DNA of 64,000 bases from NCBI GenBank assembly GCA_023381895.1, contig JAMCTA010000003.1, forward strand, positions 9,191 through 73,190, read 5' to 3'. Shown piece after piece: positions 28,152 to 36,604 of this stretch. Source of the DNA: Chloroflexota bacterium. Lineage in GTDB: Bacteria > Chloroflexota > UBA4733. The number at the start of each line of letters is the position of its first letter. The first letter of the stretch is position 1. A model generated the notes under the pieces. It was given only the letters and a program-made list of their open reading frames with translations. It searched no databases and had not been told where the DNA came from. The position numbers and the translations under genes were made by a program.

Positions 28152-28451
28152 GTGGCCACTGATGGCACCGTAACAGTACGTATCGATCTCACCACCCAAA
28201 CAATCGCGGTGGAGCTAGCCGGACCGACAGTGTCCCTCGAAGACGTCGGTATCGTGAGTGCCGTGGTTCAGTCAGATGAAGAGGCCGAGCGCCTTGCCTT
28301 GTTTCTCACGATGGAAGAGGCCGAGGTGCTACAGAAGATGGTCGATTACGTCCTGGAGCGCGTGAAGATCAGCATCAGCAGTCGGTCAACGCTCGAGAAC
28401 CTCACTCCTCGGTTATCCACGTTCATCTCTCAGGCGCAGATACTGACGTAG
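28152..28451 (+). CDS. Small hypothetical protein, 99 aa
   Basis: A short acidic protein with a beta-rich first half (TVTVRIDLTTQTIAVEL) and helical second half (EEAEVLQKMVDYVLERV), without membrane segments or known motifs. It starts at GTG 28152, 16 bp after the aldolase stop, on the same strand, so it is plausibly in that operon. No family is recognised. The ribosome site is weak, so it could be spurious, though the regular secondary-structure pattern argues for coding. Confidence 0.5.
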   Translation: MATDGTVTVRIDLTTQTIAVELAGPTVSLEDVGIVSAVVQSDEEAERLALFLTMEEAEVLQKMVDYVLERVKISISSRSTLENLTPRLSTFISQAQILT

Positions 28452-28551
28452 AGGCGCACGCTACTCCCGCACTTATATAGCTTTGATCCGGCCATTCTTG
28501 ACGTCTCGAGGCCATGAATCCACTTCTATGAGCGGTAGAGGAGAGCTGTGA

Positions 28552-29826
28552 GTGCATCCGGAGTCGGTGCCTTCCCACTATCGCTGGAACTTCACTGTGT
28601 TGAGCCTCGATATTGCCTCGTATTCACTGGCAACCTCTTTTGTTTCCTTCTCCACCATCTTGCCAGCATTCATAGAGCATCTCACTAGGTCTGAAGTTGC
28701 CATCGGCATTCTGGCCGCACTCAGCACCGCTGGCTACGCCCTGCCGAACTTTCTCTTTGTGCCCATCACCGAGCGTGTCCGGCGCAAGAAGTTGCTCATT
28801 CTCTGGGTCACACCCGGTGAACGCCTCCCATACTTGCTCTTGGCGTTTGTTGCCGCATTTCTCGCGACGACCCATCCCTATCTCACCATCATTCTCACGT
28901 TTCTGCTGCTCGGAGTGTTCACAGGTACAGGCGGAGCGTTGACCCCAGCGTGGCTCGATCTGATAGCACGAGCGATTCCCGCCCGGCGACGCGGAGCATT
29001 CTTCGGCCGGAGTTACGCACTTGCCGGTGCAACAGGAGTGGTCGGAGCCTTCATCTCGCAGGTGCTGCTTGCTCGTGAGCCCTTCCCAACAGCCTTCGTA
29101 CACTTGTACCTGCTGGGGTTCATGTTTGTGATGATCAGCTACGGCTTCTTCGCCCTCAATCGCGAGGTGGATCCTCTCGAAAGTCGAGGGAGGGAGTCTG
29201 TTGCCAGCTGGCTGCGTGTGCTTGTTCCTACACTCAAGAGAGATCGGAACTTCTCCTGGTATCTCCTGGCGATGGTGCTCGCATCATTGGCAAATAGTGC
29301 TGCCGGCTTCTTTACCGCTTTCGCGCTCCGAAGGCTCCATGCGCCCGACGCGACCGTCGCCCTCTATACCGCTGCACTTCTCGCATCCCAGACCGTGTTC
29401 AACCTCATCTGGGGCTGGCTCGCCGATCGCCATGGCCACAAGCTCGTGCTGGCATGCGGCATCGCCACCCTTGGCATCGCCACCGTCATCGCCCTGCTCA
29501 TTCCCACAGCAACCCTCTTCGCTGTGGTCTTCGCGCTCCTCGGTGCGGGACAGAGCGCCTACACGCTCTCGCGCCTCGCCATCGTGCTTGAGTTCTCTTC
29601 GCACGATCGCCGTCCCACGTATGTCGGACTCGCCAGTCTCGCACTCGCCCCTCTCGCCCTCATTGGACCGCTTGCGGGCGGAGCTATCATTGACCGCCTC
29701 GGGTTTGGCGTCACTTTCACCGGCTATGCCGTCGCTGGTGTCTTCGCACTCAGTATCCTGGTGTGGAAGGTGCGAGAGCCACGCTCGGCGGCAGCAGGTC
29801 ATGAGCCCGCCTTTCTGGTCGAGTGA
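28552..29826 (+). CDS. MFS transporter
   Basis: 424 residues with about twelve hydrophobic helices in two halves. The loop between helices 2 and 3 carries a diverged MFS motif (ITERVRRKKLL), and the second half repeats it (GWLADRHGHKLVL). Such proteins are secondary transporters of sugars, drugs or metabolites. The start is GTG 28552 with GGAGAG about 8 bases upstream. It follows the aldolase and small protein by 100 bp; a sugar-related substrate is possible but not shown. Confidence 0.9.
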   Translation: MHPESVPSHYRWNFTVLSLDIASYSLATSFVSFSTILPAFIEHLTRSEVAIGILAALSTAGYALPNFLFVPITERVRRKKLLILWVTPGERLPYLLLAFVAAFLATTHPYLTIILTFLLLGVFTGTGGALTPAWLDLIARAIPARRRGAFFGRSYALAGATGVVGAFISQVLLAREPFPTAFVHLYLLGFMFVMISYGFFALNREVDPLESRGRESVASWLRVLVPTLKRDRNFSWYLLAMVLASLANSAAGFFTAFALRRLHAPDATVALYTAALLASQTVFNLIWGWLADRHGHKLVLACGIATLGIATVIALLIPTATLFAVVFALLGAGQSAYTLSRLAIVLEFSSHDRRPTYVGLASLALAPLALIGPLAGGAIIDRLGFGVTFTGYAVAGVFALSILVWKVREPRSAAAGHEPAFLVE

Positions 29827-29868
29827 CGGTCACACATCAGGACCACGAAGCGTCCCATAATGCAGCCA

Positions 29869-30720
29869 CTACATGTCTCGGTTCGAGAATATCCGGATAC
29901 CGAGGAGCAGCATAGCAACGATCCATAGTGCTGACCAGATGACATAGGCGGGAGTCGGCGGAGCGAAGACGAGAAATGGAGCGTTCCCAGGGTTGTTTCG
30001 AACCGCCTGCGCACCAAGAACGATAGCCAGTGGCTCGAAGCAGTAAAGCGCACCGCGCCACAATCCATCAGTCGGAATGATCAGGCTCGCCACCGTGCCA
30101 ATAGTCGTCGCTGCGCTATTGCTGAGCGCTTGCCCGATGACTCCGATGATGCCGGCAATCCACGCGATACCGTAGAGAATCACGATACTCATGCCTACAG
30201 CAAGCGGGGGCCAGCGCGTACTCGCCAGAAGAGCGAGCGTCAACAATGAGACGCCTTCAGCACAGAGGTAGAGCAGCCCGATTCTAGGATGAGGCGGTAC
30301 GTAACCCGTGGCAAGACTGGCGAGGAGCACCTCGCCAAGCACGAAAAAACCCGCGTATAAGATCAGCGCGAAGCACAAGGCCAGCCACTTGCCAGTGATG
30401 ACCTCCCACCGAGCCAGAGGACGCGGCAAGATTGCCAGCATGATGCCAGAGTCGATGTCGCTCGCGACGGCAGGGGCAGCAACAACAGCGGCGCCAATAG
30501 CAAGCACAGCGTTGAACATGAACAAGATGAGCATCAAGATGACTCCAGCGAACAATCGTACGGCTTCCGGAGTACACGAAGCACCGACACAGGCCAAGCT
30601 GGCAATGTGGGCAAATCCCCAACCGGAGAGCGCAAGCATCGCTAGTGACGAGAGAATGACGGCAAGCACCAAGCGCCGCCGCACCAGCTCGAGCAGCGTA
30701 TAGCGGCTAATCGTGAGCAC
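29869..30720 (-). CDS. ABC transporter permease (ABC-2 type)
   Basis: 283 residues with six hydrophobic helices and a cytoplasmic loop ASDIDSGIMLAILPRPLARWEVITGKW, which resembles the coupling region of ABC-2/NosY-like permeases. It starts at GTG 30720, overlapping the ATPase gene stop by 14 bp, so the two are translationally coupled. An in-frame open stretch reaches further upstream to 31170 but is only the antisense of ATPase codons. With the ATPase it forms an exporter of unknown substrate. Confidence 0.87.
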   Translation of the reverse strand: MLTISRYTLLELVRRRLVLAVILSSLAMLALSGWGFAHIASLACVGASCTPEAVRLFAGVILMLILFMFNAVLAIGAAVVAAPAVASDIDSGIMLAILPRPLARWEVITGKWLALCFALILYAGFFVLGEVLLASLATGYVPPHPRIGLLYLCAEGVSLLTLALLASTRWPPLAVGMSIVILYGIAWIAGIIGVIGQALSNSAATTIGTVASLIIPTDGLWRGALYCFEPLAIVLGAQAVRNNPGNAPFLVFAPPTPAYVIWSALWIVAMLLLGIRIFSNRDM

Positions 30721-31675
30721 GTGACGCCTCCGGCTGCTGGAGCAACTCCAAGAATCGCTCTTCGAGCGACTGGTGGAGTGGCTCGAGCGCATAGAGTCGC
30801 GCTCCTCCTGAGACGAGTGTCTGCACAAGCGCGGGGATCTGGTTCTCGGTAAGTCCAGCAACAAGGTAACTACCGCTCTCCTCCCGCACGCTGCCAAAGG
30901 CACGCAGCTGTTCCAAGAGAGCTGCAGAGACGTTAGTAGCGCGGATGCGCACATTCGCGGCAGCACCAAGGAGCTGCTCAAGCCGCCCCATCGCGACGAC
31001 CGACCCACGATGGATGACCGCAACCCGATCACATACGAGCTCGACCTCTGAGAGGAGGTGTGAATTGAGGAAAACAGTGACACCGTCATCTCGTAACCGG
31101 CGTATGATTCCGCGAACCTCGTGGCGTCCCACGGGGTCGAGGGCCGAGGTTGGCTCGTCGAGGAGCACAAGTCTTGGGCGCCCCAGAAGAGCTACGGCTA
31201 ACCCCAAGCGCTGCTGCATTCCTTTCGAGAACGTGCCGGCGCGATCCCTAGCACGATCCGTCAGGCCCACAGTATTCAGCACTCTCCGGATCTCGACATC
31301 GCGCCCCGGCGAATCCAGCCCAGCCAGCTCCGCGTGAAGCCTGCACACCTCGAAGGCCGAGAGCCAATCCTGGTACCGGAAGAGCTCTGGGAGATATCCA
31401 AGCCAGCGCCGCGCCGGTCGATTGCCTAGTGGCGCCCCAAGAACCTGACCATCCCCATTCGAGGGATGAGTCAGCCCTACAAGCATCTTGACCGCTGTGG
31501 TCTTACCAGCACCATTCGGACCCAAGAATCCGAAGACCTCACCCTGGGGAACTTGCAGCGTGAGATCACGTACGGCCACTGTCTGCCCGTAGCGCTTACC
31601 TAAACCGCTCGTGGCGATGGCGAGGACAGATAGGGAAGGTGCATCTGCGCCATCTCTCCGAGAGATAAGATTCAC
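30707..31675 (-). CDS. ABC transporter ATP-binding protein (export type)
   Basis: 322 residues: Walker A GPNGAGKTT, Q-loop region, signature FSKGMQQR, Walker B LVLLDEPTSALDP, and the switch His in FLNSHLLSE. The C-terminal 80 residues form the beta-rich extension seen in DrrA/CcmA-like ATPases. It starts at GTG 31675, 21 bp after the anti-sigma gene, and is followed by its permease. This puts an exporter directly under a sigma/anti-sigma pair. Confidence 0.95.
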   Translation of the reverse strand: MNLISRRDGADAPSLSVLAIATSGLGKRYGQTVAVRDLTLQVPQGEVFGFLGPNGAGKTTAVKMLVGLTHPSNGDGQVLGAPLGNRPARRWLGYLPELFRYQDWLSAFEVCRLHAELAGLDSPGRDVEIRRVLNTVGLTDRARDRAGTFSKGMQQRLGLAVALLGRPRLVLLDEPTSALDPVGRHEVRGIIRRLRDDGVTVFLNSHLLSEVELVCDRVAVIHRGSVVAMGRLEQLLGAAANVRIRATNVSAALLEQLRAFGSVREESGSYLVAGLTENQIPALVQTLVSGGARLYALEPLHQSLEERFLELLQQPEASRAHD

Positions 31676-31696
31676 GATTGGCAGCGCCTCCGTGCG

Positions 31697-32884
31697 CTAG
31701 TGCAGACTGTTCGCCAGCGCGATCACCTGATCCTTGGTGAAGGATCCACCGATGCCATACACGATACCGTCGCGAACGAACACGGCGAAGCCAGCTACAC
31801 CGGTCGAATCACCCACAACGACCGCCTGCGTGCCATCGTTGAGCGTCACGTTCTCAGCCATGGCCCTATTCACCGGTATCGGAAGCGGTAATGTCGTCGC
31901 CGGATCCCCAAGCGAACGAATCGTCTGCTTCAGCTCAGGAGACACTCCTGGAACACTGAGCACATAGTTCTTGAGCTCTGCCACCGTAACATTGGCTCCT
32001 GTAGCAGTGAGTGTAGGGGCTCGAGACTCACCAACAACCAAGAAGGGACCAGTACTACTGACGAGTTGCGCGGCGCTTGGCACCTTACCGTCCCTCTGAG
32101 TGGCCTTCTGATTCTCCAGCTGGCTGAAATTGCCGAAGACCTCGGCGAAGGTGGCGTTGGTGGAAAAGTGCAATGTTGCTCCGTCCAGGTTAGCTGGGAG
32201 CGGCGGGAGATGCTGACCGGCTGCCTTTGCAGTAGCCGCGGCCTTAGCCGCGCTGAACGTAAAAGTCGCAGACTGCCCAGGGATGACCTCATACTTAGCG
32301 GTTGCCGGCACACCAGATGGCAACATCCCTAGTTGAGGCACCGGAAGTCCCACAGCAGCGCTTGCCGCAGCAACCGATGGATAGCTCACCGGTGATCCGC
32401 CCTTGGTGACTGACAGCGTCCCTAGCTCCTGAAGACTTGACAGAGTCTGTAGTTCGCCAGACGTGATGGGCACCGCGACGACGTGGGTGGGTTGGAACAA
32501 GGTGAGAAAGCTCTGAGCCAGCGCCCCAGCAGGAGTGAGCGCAAGTGCTGCGGCAATAGCTCCAGTAGTTGCAATGCCCACAAGAGGCTTCCGAAGTCGT
32601 GCAAGTTGCTGTCGCATGGGTGAAAAGAATCCCTCCTCTAAGTGCTGGGCACTCAGTTGTTGCTCACGGGCGAGACGAGCGTTGAAACGCAGCAAGGCCG
32701 CTGGAGCGTTGGGTGAGTAGTCAGGGAGGTCGAGGCGCCGTACAACGAGCATGGCATCTTGCCGGGCGACTTCCAGCCTCTTCTGGCACACGCCACACTC
32801 CTCCACGTGCTCGCGAGTCTGCCGGTTCACTAGCTGCGGCTCATCTCTCACACGCCCTAGCTCACTATCACCGAGATGCTTCAC
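31697..32884 (-). CDS. Anti-sigma factor with zinc finger and long external domain
   Basis: 395 residues. The N-terminal REHVEECGVC matches the H-x3-C-x2-C anti-sigma zinc finger. One membrane helix lies at about 100-122 (LVGIATTGAIAAALALTPAGALA). The remaining 270 residues would be outside the cell and read as a two-part beta-rich domain of the kind found in DUF4367-like sensors (VAVVGDSTGVAGFAVFVRDGIVY pattern). It overlaps the sigma factor gene by 17 bp. The external domain is probably the signal receiver. Confidence 0.83.
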   Translation of the reverse strand: MKHLGDSELGRVRDEPQLVNRQTREHVEECGVCQKRLEVARQDAMLVVRRLDLPDYSPNAPAALLRFNARLAREQQLSAQHLEEGFFSPMRQQLARLRKPLVGIATTGAIAAALALTPAGALAQSFLTLFQPTHVVAVPITSGELQTLSSLQELGTLSVTKGGSPVSYPSVAAASAAVGLPVPQLGMLPSGVPATAKYEVIPGQSATFTFSAAKAAATAKAAGQHLPPLPANLDGATLHFSTNATFAEVFGNFSQLENQKATQRDGKVPSAAQLVSSTGPFLVVGESRAPTLTATGANVTVAELKNYVLSVPGVSPELKQTIRSLGDPATTLPLPIPVNRAMAENVTLNDGTQAVVVGDSTGVAGFAVFVRDGIVYGIGGSFTKDQVIALANSLH

Positions 32885-33467
32885 GAGTGACCTCCTTCCG
32901 CAGCGCTGTTTCGGCGCGTCGAAGCGTTGTACCTACCTGATCGACCGGCATACCTAGAGCCTGACTGATCTCTACGTAAGAGAGGCCACTATATCGAAGC
33001 ATGAGAGCAGAAGCCTGCCGCTCCGGCAGCCGCCGCATCCAAGCCCGTACGGCTGCTTCCTGCTCCCGCCGCTCAACCTCCTGCTGTGGATCGAGTCCTA
33101 GCTCCCGACTCTGCTGCAATCGCTCCGTGGTCACGTAGTCCGCCGTCTCACGTGCTTCGCGCCGTTTCCGACTACGAATAACGTTGAGCGCCATGTGCAC
33201 GGTGGCCGCATGTAGCCATGCGCTCGCGTACGGAACATCAGCCCTGTGCCGGCGATAGTACGAGTAGAACACCTCCTGGGCAATGTCCTCCGCGTCTCTC
33301 GCATCACCGAGCACGCGGTAGGCGATTGCTACGACACGAGCATACTCCGAAGAGAAAAGTTGCTCGAAGGTTCGAAATGGACGTACCTGAACCCTCGACA
33401 CGAGACTCTCCGCGGTCGCCGGCACGTGCTGCTGCTCTCTATCCTCGCAACCTCTGCTGTCACACAT
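32868..33467 (-). CDS. ECF-type RNA polymerase sigma factor
   Basis: 199 residues. Region 2 runs about 35-105 (FSSEYARVVAIAYRVLGDARDAEDIAQEVF) and region 4 about 140-190 (LPERQASALMLRYSGLSYVEISQALGMPVDQVGTTLRRAE). Its stop overlaps the anti-sigma gene. This is the second sigma/anti-sigma pair in the window and differs clearly from the one at 13449. The first 30 residues are not typical, so the true start could be a later GTG. Confidence 0.9.
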   Translation of the reverse strand: MCDSRGCEDREQQHVPATAESLVSRVQVRPFRTFEQLFSSEYARVVAIAYRVLGDARDAEDIAQEVFYSYYRRHRADVPYASAWLHAATVHMALNVIRSRKRREARETADYVTTERLQQSRELGLDPQQEVERREQEAAVRAWMRRLPERQASALMLRYSGLSYVEISQALGMPVDQVGTTLRRAETALRKEVTREASR

Positions 33468-33508
33468 GAAGCACCGCAGTGCACCATTGTTGTGGCACGT
33501 AGCCCTGC

Positions 33509-33973
33509 TCAGGAGAGAAGAGCGTCTCGGTGTGCGCTGTAGAGCTGCGCCGTCAGCTGAGCGTGAGCCAAGTGCTCACGCGCGTGACCGTAATTGGTGA
33601 TCAGCCACCGGGAACCGCTTTGAGGACTTCTGTCATCGCGCGCTCGCAGTTCGCTCAAGTCCTGCTCTGTCACCCGAGGAGCAAAACGATCGACTGTGGC
33701 ATCAGCAGCCGCCAAGAGCTGAAGGAGATCCTCCTTCGTCGCCCCCTCGGTAAGGAACTCTTCATCCCGGTTCCGGCGATGCTCGGTGCGCGCGACGACG
33801 TGCCATACTTGTCGCTCTGACCCTAAAGTGTGGACGATCAGCACGGCAATGGAGTTCGTCTCTGGGCCAGGCTTCCAATCGAGGAGGCCATCAGGCGCAG
33901 ACTCCACCAGCTGGCGCAAGTCGGCATGCACCGCTTTGTAGCCTGCAGCAATCTCACCGACGATCTGAAGCAC
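33509..33973 (-). CDS. DinB-like four-helix protein
   Basis: About 154 residues, helical throughout, with a DinB/DUF664-like pattern: a His in VLIVHTLGSERQVWHVV and the pair NYGHAREHLAH near the C-terminus, which gives three His in the places that bind a metal. The start at GTG 33973 is preferred because GGAGGAGA lies 7 bases upstream and the first helix begins here; a longer frame reaches 34063. DinB-like proteins act in thiol-dependent or stress-related reactions, but most are uncharacterised. Confidence 0.75.
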   Translation of the reverse strand: MLQIVGEIAAGYKAVHADLRQLVESAPDGLLDWKPGPETNSIAVLIVHTLGSERQVWHVVARTEHRRNRDEEFLTEGATKEDLLQLLAAADATVDRFAPRVTEQDLSELRARDDRSPQSGSRWLITNYGHAREHLAHAQLTAQLYSAHRDALLS

Positions 33974-34199
33974 TTGGATCTCTCCTCCCGGTGTCCACAT
34001 GATGGGCCAGCTCAGTGCCCAGGCCGCACCTACAGCGCACCTCTGCGCTCCATCCGCGCGCACTCTACCACAGTACGATCAGTCGAGTGTTCAACATTTC
34101 TTTACCGGATTCTGTAGGGATTCTTCAGTGTTCCCAGTGACACTCCAAGGCAACATCGGAAAGATAGAAGCAACAAGGGGAACGTGGAGGATCTGGACA

Positions 34200-35399
34200 G
34201 TGAACCTATGCCTTGCGTCTCTCCACCCTCGGATCCTCAGCGGGCAGATTGACAGCCTGGTTGGATTGGGGCGGTCGCTGCTCCATCACGGACATCAGAT
34301 CGAGATTGTGGCGCCATTCGACACGACTGGGCTGCTGCACCATGCCCTCATTACTCTGGACGGAGGCTCATCCGGCCTCGTGGAGGCAGGGAGGCGCATG
34401 GTGCAGACCGTCCCGCGTATCATCGCCGCAGCGCGCCGTGCCGATCTCCTATTCCTGGCGCTGCCTACTCCAGCGTTCTCCTTAGTCGGAGATATCGTTG
34501 CCGCCGCGGCGCCCTGCCCGGTGATCGTCTCCTACGAGGGGCACTTGGCTCAGGCTCGTCACTTACTCACACCTCAGCGTCTCCGTGAGAGCTGGAAGAC
34601 CTATGTCCCGCTGTGGGGAGTCAATAACGGCTTATTCGGTCGCTGCACCCGCTATAGCGCGAGCCGCTACGTCGTGAGCAGCAATGTTCAGCGTGAGGAA
34701 CTTCTGGCTCTGAGAGCACCTGCCTCCCGGATCGAGGTGATAAGCAACATCGTCGAAACTGACAAGCTCAAGCACGTCCCGAAGCAGCAGGCTCGCCAGC
34801 GGCTGCACCTTCCTCAGGATCGCAAGCTCATCGGGTACATCGGACACTTCAATGACGTGAAAGGTGTCGACATCCTCGCCAAAGCCTTTGCCCAAGTCGC
34901 CGCCTCCGATGAAGCAGTACAGCTCGTCCTCGCGTGGAGTGGTCAGGGCAATCTCTCCCGAGTGACGCGGCACGTGGAAGGGTTCAGCGACCGCATTTCC
35001 TGGCTCGGGAAAGTGCCCGTCGGCACGTTTCTCTCTGCTCTTGATGCCCTTGCCCTACCGTACCGTAGCACGGCGGGTCAAGGCGCCTTCCCTTCGCTTC
35101 CTATCGAAGCGCTCCACGTCGGCTGCCCGTTGGTGACGACACGACTGGCTCTGCTCGCAGAGCTCATCGGCAATGAGCCAGCAGCTCTTCTCGCAGAGCC
35201 AGAGGACGCAGATGGTCTTGCCGAGTATCTGCGACGCATCACCACCGACGTCGACCTCATCAGGCAGATAGTGCAGGCCCAGAATCGTGTGCTGGAGGAA
35301 CACTTCAATCAGGAGCGACTGACGTTGCGCTACGAAAGGCTCTTTCAAGAAGTCTTAGACGTAGCCGCTGAGACCGCTACCAAGGCGAGTGCAGCATAG
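34200..35399 (+). CDS. Glycosyltransferase, GT-B fold (GT4-like)
   Basis: 399 residues. The N-terminal domain includes SLHPRILSGQIDSLVGLGRSL, the C-terminal domain has YIGHFNDVKGVDILAKAF and a donor-site segment ending in SLPIEALHVGCPLVTT, with the Glu in PIEAL matching the E-x7-E type. GT4 enzymes transfer a sugar from a nucleotide donor with retention. GTG 34200 with GGAGG 9 bases upstream is chosen; the longer frame to 33999 overlaps the DinB promoter. It runs towards tRNA-Ala(CGC), 58 bp away. Confidence 0.87.
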   Translation: MNLCLASLHPRILSGQIDSLVGLGRSLLHHGHQIEIVAPFDTTGLLHHALITLDGGSSGLVEAGRRMVQTVPRIIAAARRADLLFLALPTPAFSLVGDIVAAAAPCPVIVSYEGHLAQARHLLTPQRLRESWKTYVPLWGVNNGLFGRCTRYSASRYVVSSNVQREELLALRAPASRIEVISNIVETDKLKHVPKQQARQRLHLPQDRKLIGYIGHFNDVKGVDILAKAFAQVAASDEAVQLVLAWSGQGNLSRVTRHVEGFSDRISWLGKVPVGTFLSALDALALPYRSTAGQGAFPSLPIEALHVGCPLVTTRLALLAELIGNEPAALLAEPEDADGLAEYLRRITTDVDLIRQIVQAQNRVLEEHFNQERLTLRYERLFQEVLDVAAETATKASAA

Positions 35400-35457
35400 A
35401 GCAAGAGCCACACAGGGCGAGTGATGATGGAGGCGTGTGCTATACTTGCCCAAGCAC

Positions 35458-35530
35458 GGGCCTGTAGCTCAGCTGGGAGAGCACCACATTCGCATTGTGG
35501 GGGTCAGCGGTTCGAGCCCGCTCAGGTCCA
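35458..35530 (+). tRNA. tRNA-Ala (anticodon CGC)
   Basis: A 73-nt cloverleaf: acceptor GGGCCTG with CAGGTCC (G3:U70 wobble, the alanine identity pair), D arm GCTC/GAGC, anticodon stem CCACA/TGTGG, loop TTCGCAT giving anticodon CGC, T arm AGCGG-TTCGAGC-CCGCT. No CCA is encoded. Its last 43 bases plus one more are repeated exactly at 36561-36604, which marks it as a likely integration site. Confidence 0.96.
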
Positions 35531-35531
35531 C
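35488..35531 (+). repeat. Left copy of a 44-bp exact direct repeat (att-like, inside tRNA-Ala)
   Basis: Spans from the anticodon loop to one base beyond the tRNA 3' end. The same 44 bases occur at 36561-36604. This is the pattern left by site-specific integration into the 3' half of a tRNA gene, with the tRNA kept intact on one side. The distance between copies is 1073 bp. Confidence 0.85.
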
Positions 35532-35538
35532 TCCACGA

Positions 35539-35556
35539 AGCAGTCTATAGACTGCT
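35539..35556. repeat. 18-bp perfect palindrome just after tRNA-Ala(CGC)
   Basis: AGCAGTC-TATA-GACTGCT, a 7-bp stem with TATA loop, 9 bases after the tRNA end. It may end the tRNA transcript or be a recombinase arm site of the integrated segment. It is not followed by a T-run. Confidence 0.5.
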
Positions 35557-35577
35557 CCCTGTGCTCTCTCCTTCCCA

Positions 35578-35820
35578 TCAGCGGCGGTGCGACAGCGGTT
35601 CTACCCTAACGAGCCGTTGACCACGGGTCCCCCCGCCCGGGACGGTGACGTCACCTGGCCAGCCCAGGCCCCGCACGTCGGCTGGATCGATCCAGCCTCG
35701 GTAGTAGAGGCCGAAGTCCCAGTCCGAGTCGGGACGGGCCTCACCTCTTGCCCTCGATCCTCCGAGGGCGACCGCGACCACGCCGGGCAGCTGAGCGAGG
35801 CGCGCTGTGATGTGTTCCAC
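35578..35820 (-). pseudogene. Truncated nucleotidyltransferase-domain gene
   Basis: Starting at GTG 35820 (AGGAGGG 9 bases upstream) the frame gives the minimal nucleotidyltransferase motif GGSRARG-x5-DSDWD with two catalytic Asp, followed by YYRGWIDPADVRGLGWPGDV, which matches the start of a family usually about 240-270 residues long. After about 70 residues it stops in unrelated sequence (GTRGQRLVRVEPLSHRR) close to the tRNA end. At least two thirds are missing. A pseudogene is the simplest reading. Confidence 0.65.
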
Positions 35821-35839
35821 TGCTTCTTTCCCTCCTTGT

Positions 35840-36034
35840 CGGTACGCCCCCTCTGGGCGCGACGAAAGTTCTCCGATCAATCCCGGAAGATCAGCCGGAC
35901 CGGCGAACGACGAGACTGGGAGAAGAAGGATGGCGCAGGTAGACGTGACTGCCACGTTGGTGCGACGTACGAAAACCACCACGTTGGAGAGCCGCAACGA
36001 CCTCCTTACCGCTGGTTCGCGGAAGGTTACTCAC
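35840..36034 (-). pseudogene. hicA: hicA toxin gene with a frameshift
   Basis: GTG 36034 overlaps the hicB stop by 4 bp (GTGA). The first 36 codons read as a HicA/YcfA double-stranded-RNA-binding-like fold: SGKEVVAALQRGGF and HQRGSHVYLRHP, including the catalytic His. The frame then drifts and stops at 35891-35893. Shifting one base restores a HicA-like C-terminus (PADLPGLIGELS). A 1-nt insertion (or 2-nt loss) therefore appears to have broken the toxin while the antitoxin stayed intact. A sequencing error is the main alternative. Confidence 0.65.
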
Positions 36035-36270
36035 ACGGGTGAAACCGCAATATCGATCAGCTCAGCGCGGGAGGAGCTGGTGGGTACGGGGATGCCTTCC
36101 TTTCTCGCCGCTTCGAGGTATCCAAGAATGGCCTCTCGAGTATGAGCAATAGCTTCCTCGCGCGTCTCACCGAAGGTGGACAGGTAGTCCAGGTCCGGGA
36201 CATAGGAGACCCAGACGTGATCATCCGCGTCCCATTCGAGAAGGACGTTGTAATGGAAATGCTCGCGCAT
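36031..36270 (-). CDS. hicB: HicB-family antitoxin
   Basis: 79 residues: a partial RNase-H-like HicB fold with YNVLLEWDADDHVWVSYVPDLDYLSTFGETREEAIAHTREAILGYLE, which matches the family core. There is no C-terminal DNA-binding domain, as in short HicB_like antitoxins. ATG 36270 has GGGAGGA 4-10 bases upstream. It precedes a damaged hicA. It lies inside the segment bounded by the 44-bp tRNA repeats, so it was probably gained by transfer. Confidence 0.88.
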   Translation of the reverse strand: MREHFHYNVLLEWDADDHVWVSYVPDLDYLSTFGETREEAIAHTREAILGYLEAARKEGIPVPTSSSRAELIDIAVSPV

Positions 36271-36560
36271 TGTTCCTCCCCTTCGATTAAGGCTGAGGGG
36301 TGACTTTCTCGCTGACCATGATGACCACGGTTCCGTGGGGTGCTACCTGCCTATGCTCTTGCTTACTTTTTTGTAACAGGGGTCACGACTTCTGTCAAAA
36401 AGGCGTGCCACAAGGTTTTGACGCTGCTTGGCGCACCCTGCGTCAACTGACAGCCTACGGGGCAGTCATCCCGTAACCCCAGTGCCAGCCGGTAGAAGCC
36501 GGATGGCTTCACGGACTGCTTTAGGCGATGGAAGCGATGCTGAGAGAGAACCTCTAGCTG
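36271..36560. other. Right part of the tRNA-flanked segment, no intact gene
   Basis: 290 bp between hicB and the tRNA fragment. No integrase or excisionase frame is visible in either direction. The minus-strand open frame crossing this stretch runs through the tRNA fragment and its RARTADPHNAN segment is a translated tRNA, a known artefact. Confidence 0.5.
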
Positions 36561-36604
36561 ATTCGCATTGTGGGGGTCAGCGGTTCGAGCCCGCTCAGGT
36601 CCAC
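36561..36604 (+). repeat. Right copy of the 44-bp repeat (tRNA-Ala 3' fragment, att-like)
   Basis: Identical to 35488-35531. It carries the anticodon loop, anticodon 3' stem, variable loop, T arm and acceptor 3' strand of tRNA-Ala(CGC) but no 5' half, so it is not a functional tRNA. It most likely is the displaced original 3' end left at the far side of an integration. Confidence 0.85.

Noticed and set aside
31140..31675. Upstream extension of the ABC permease frame to 31170
   Set aside because: It is antisense-phase reading through the ATPase gene; GTG 30720 with a 14-bp overlap is the sensible start.
36561..36604. A third tRNA gene
   Set aside because: Only the 3' half is present; no D arm or 5' acceptor strand upstream.
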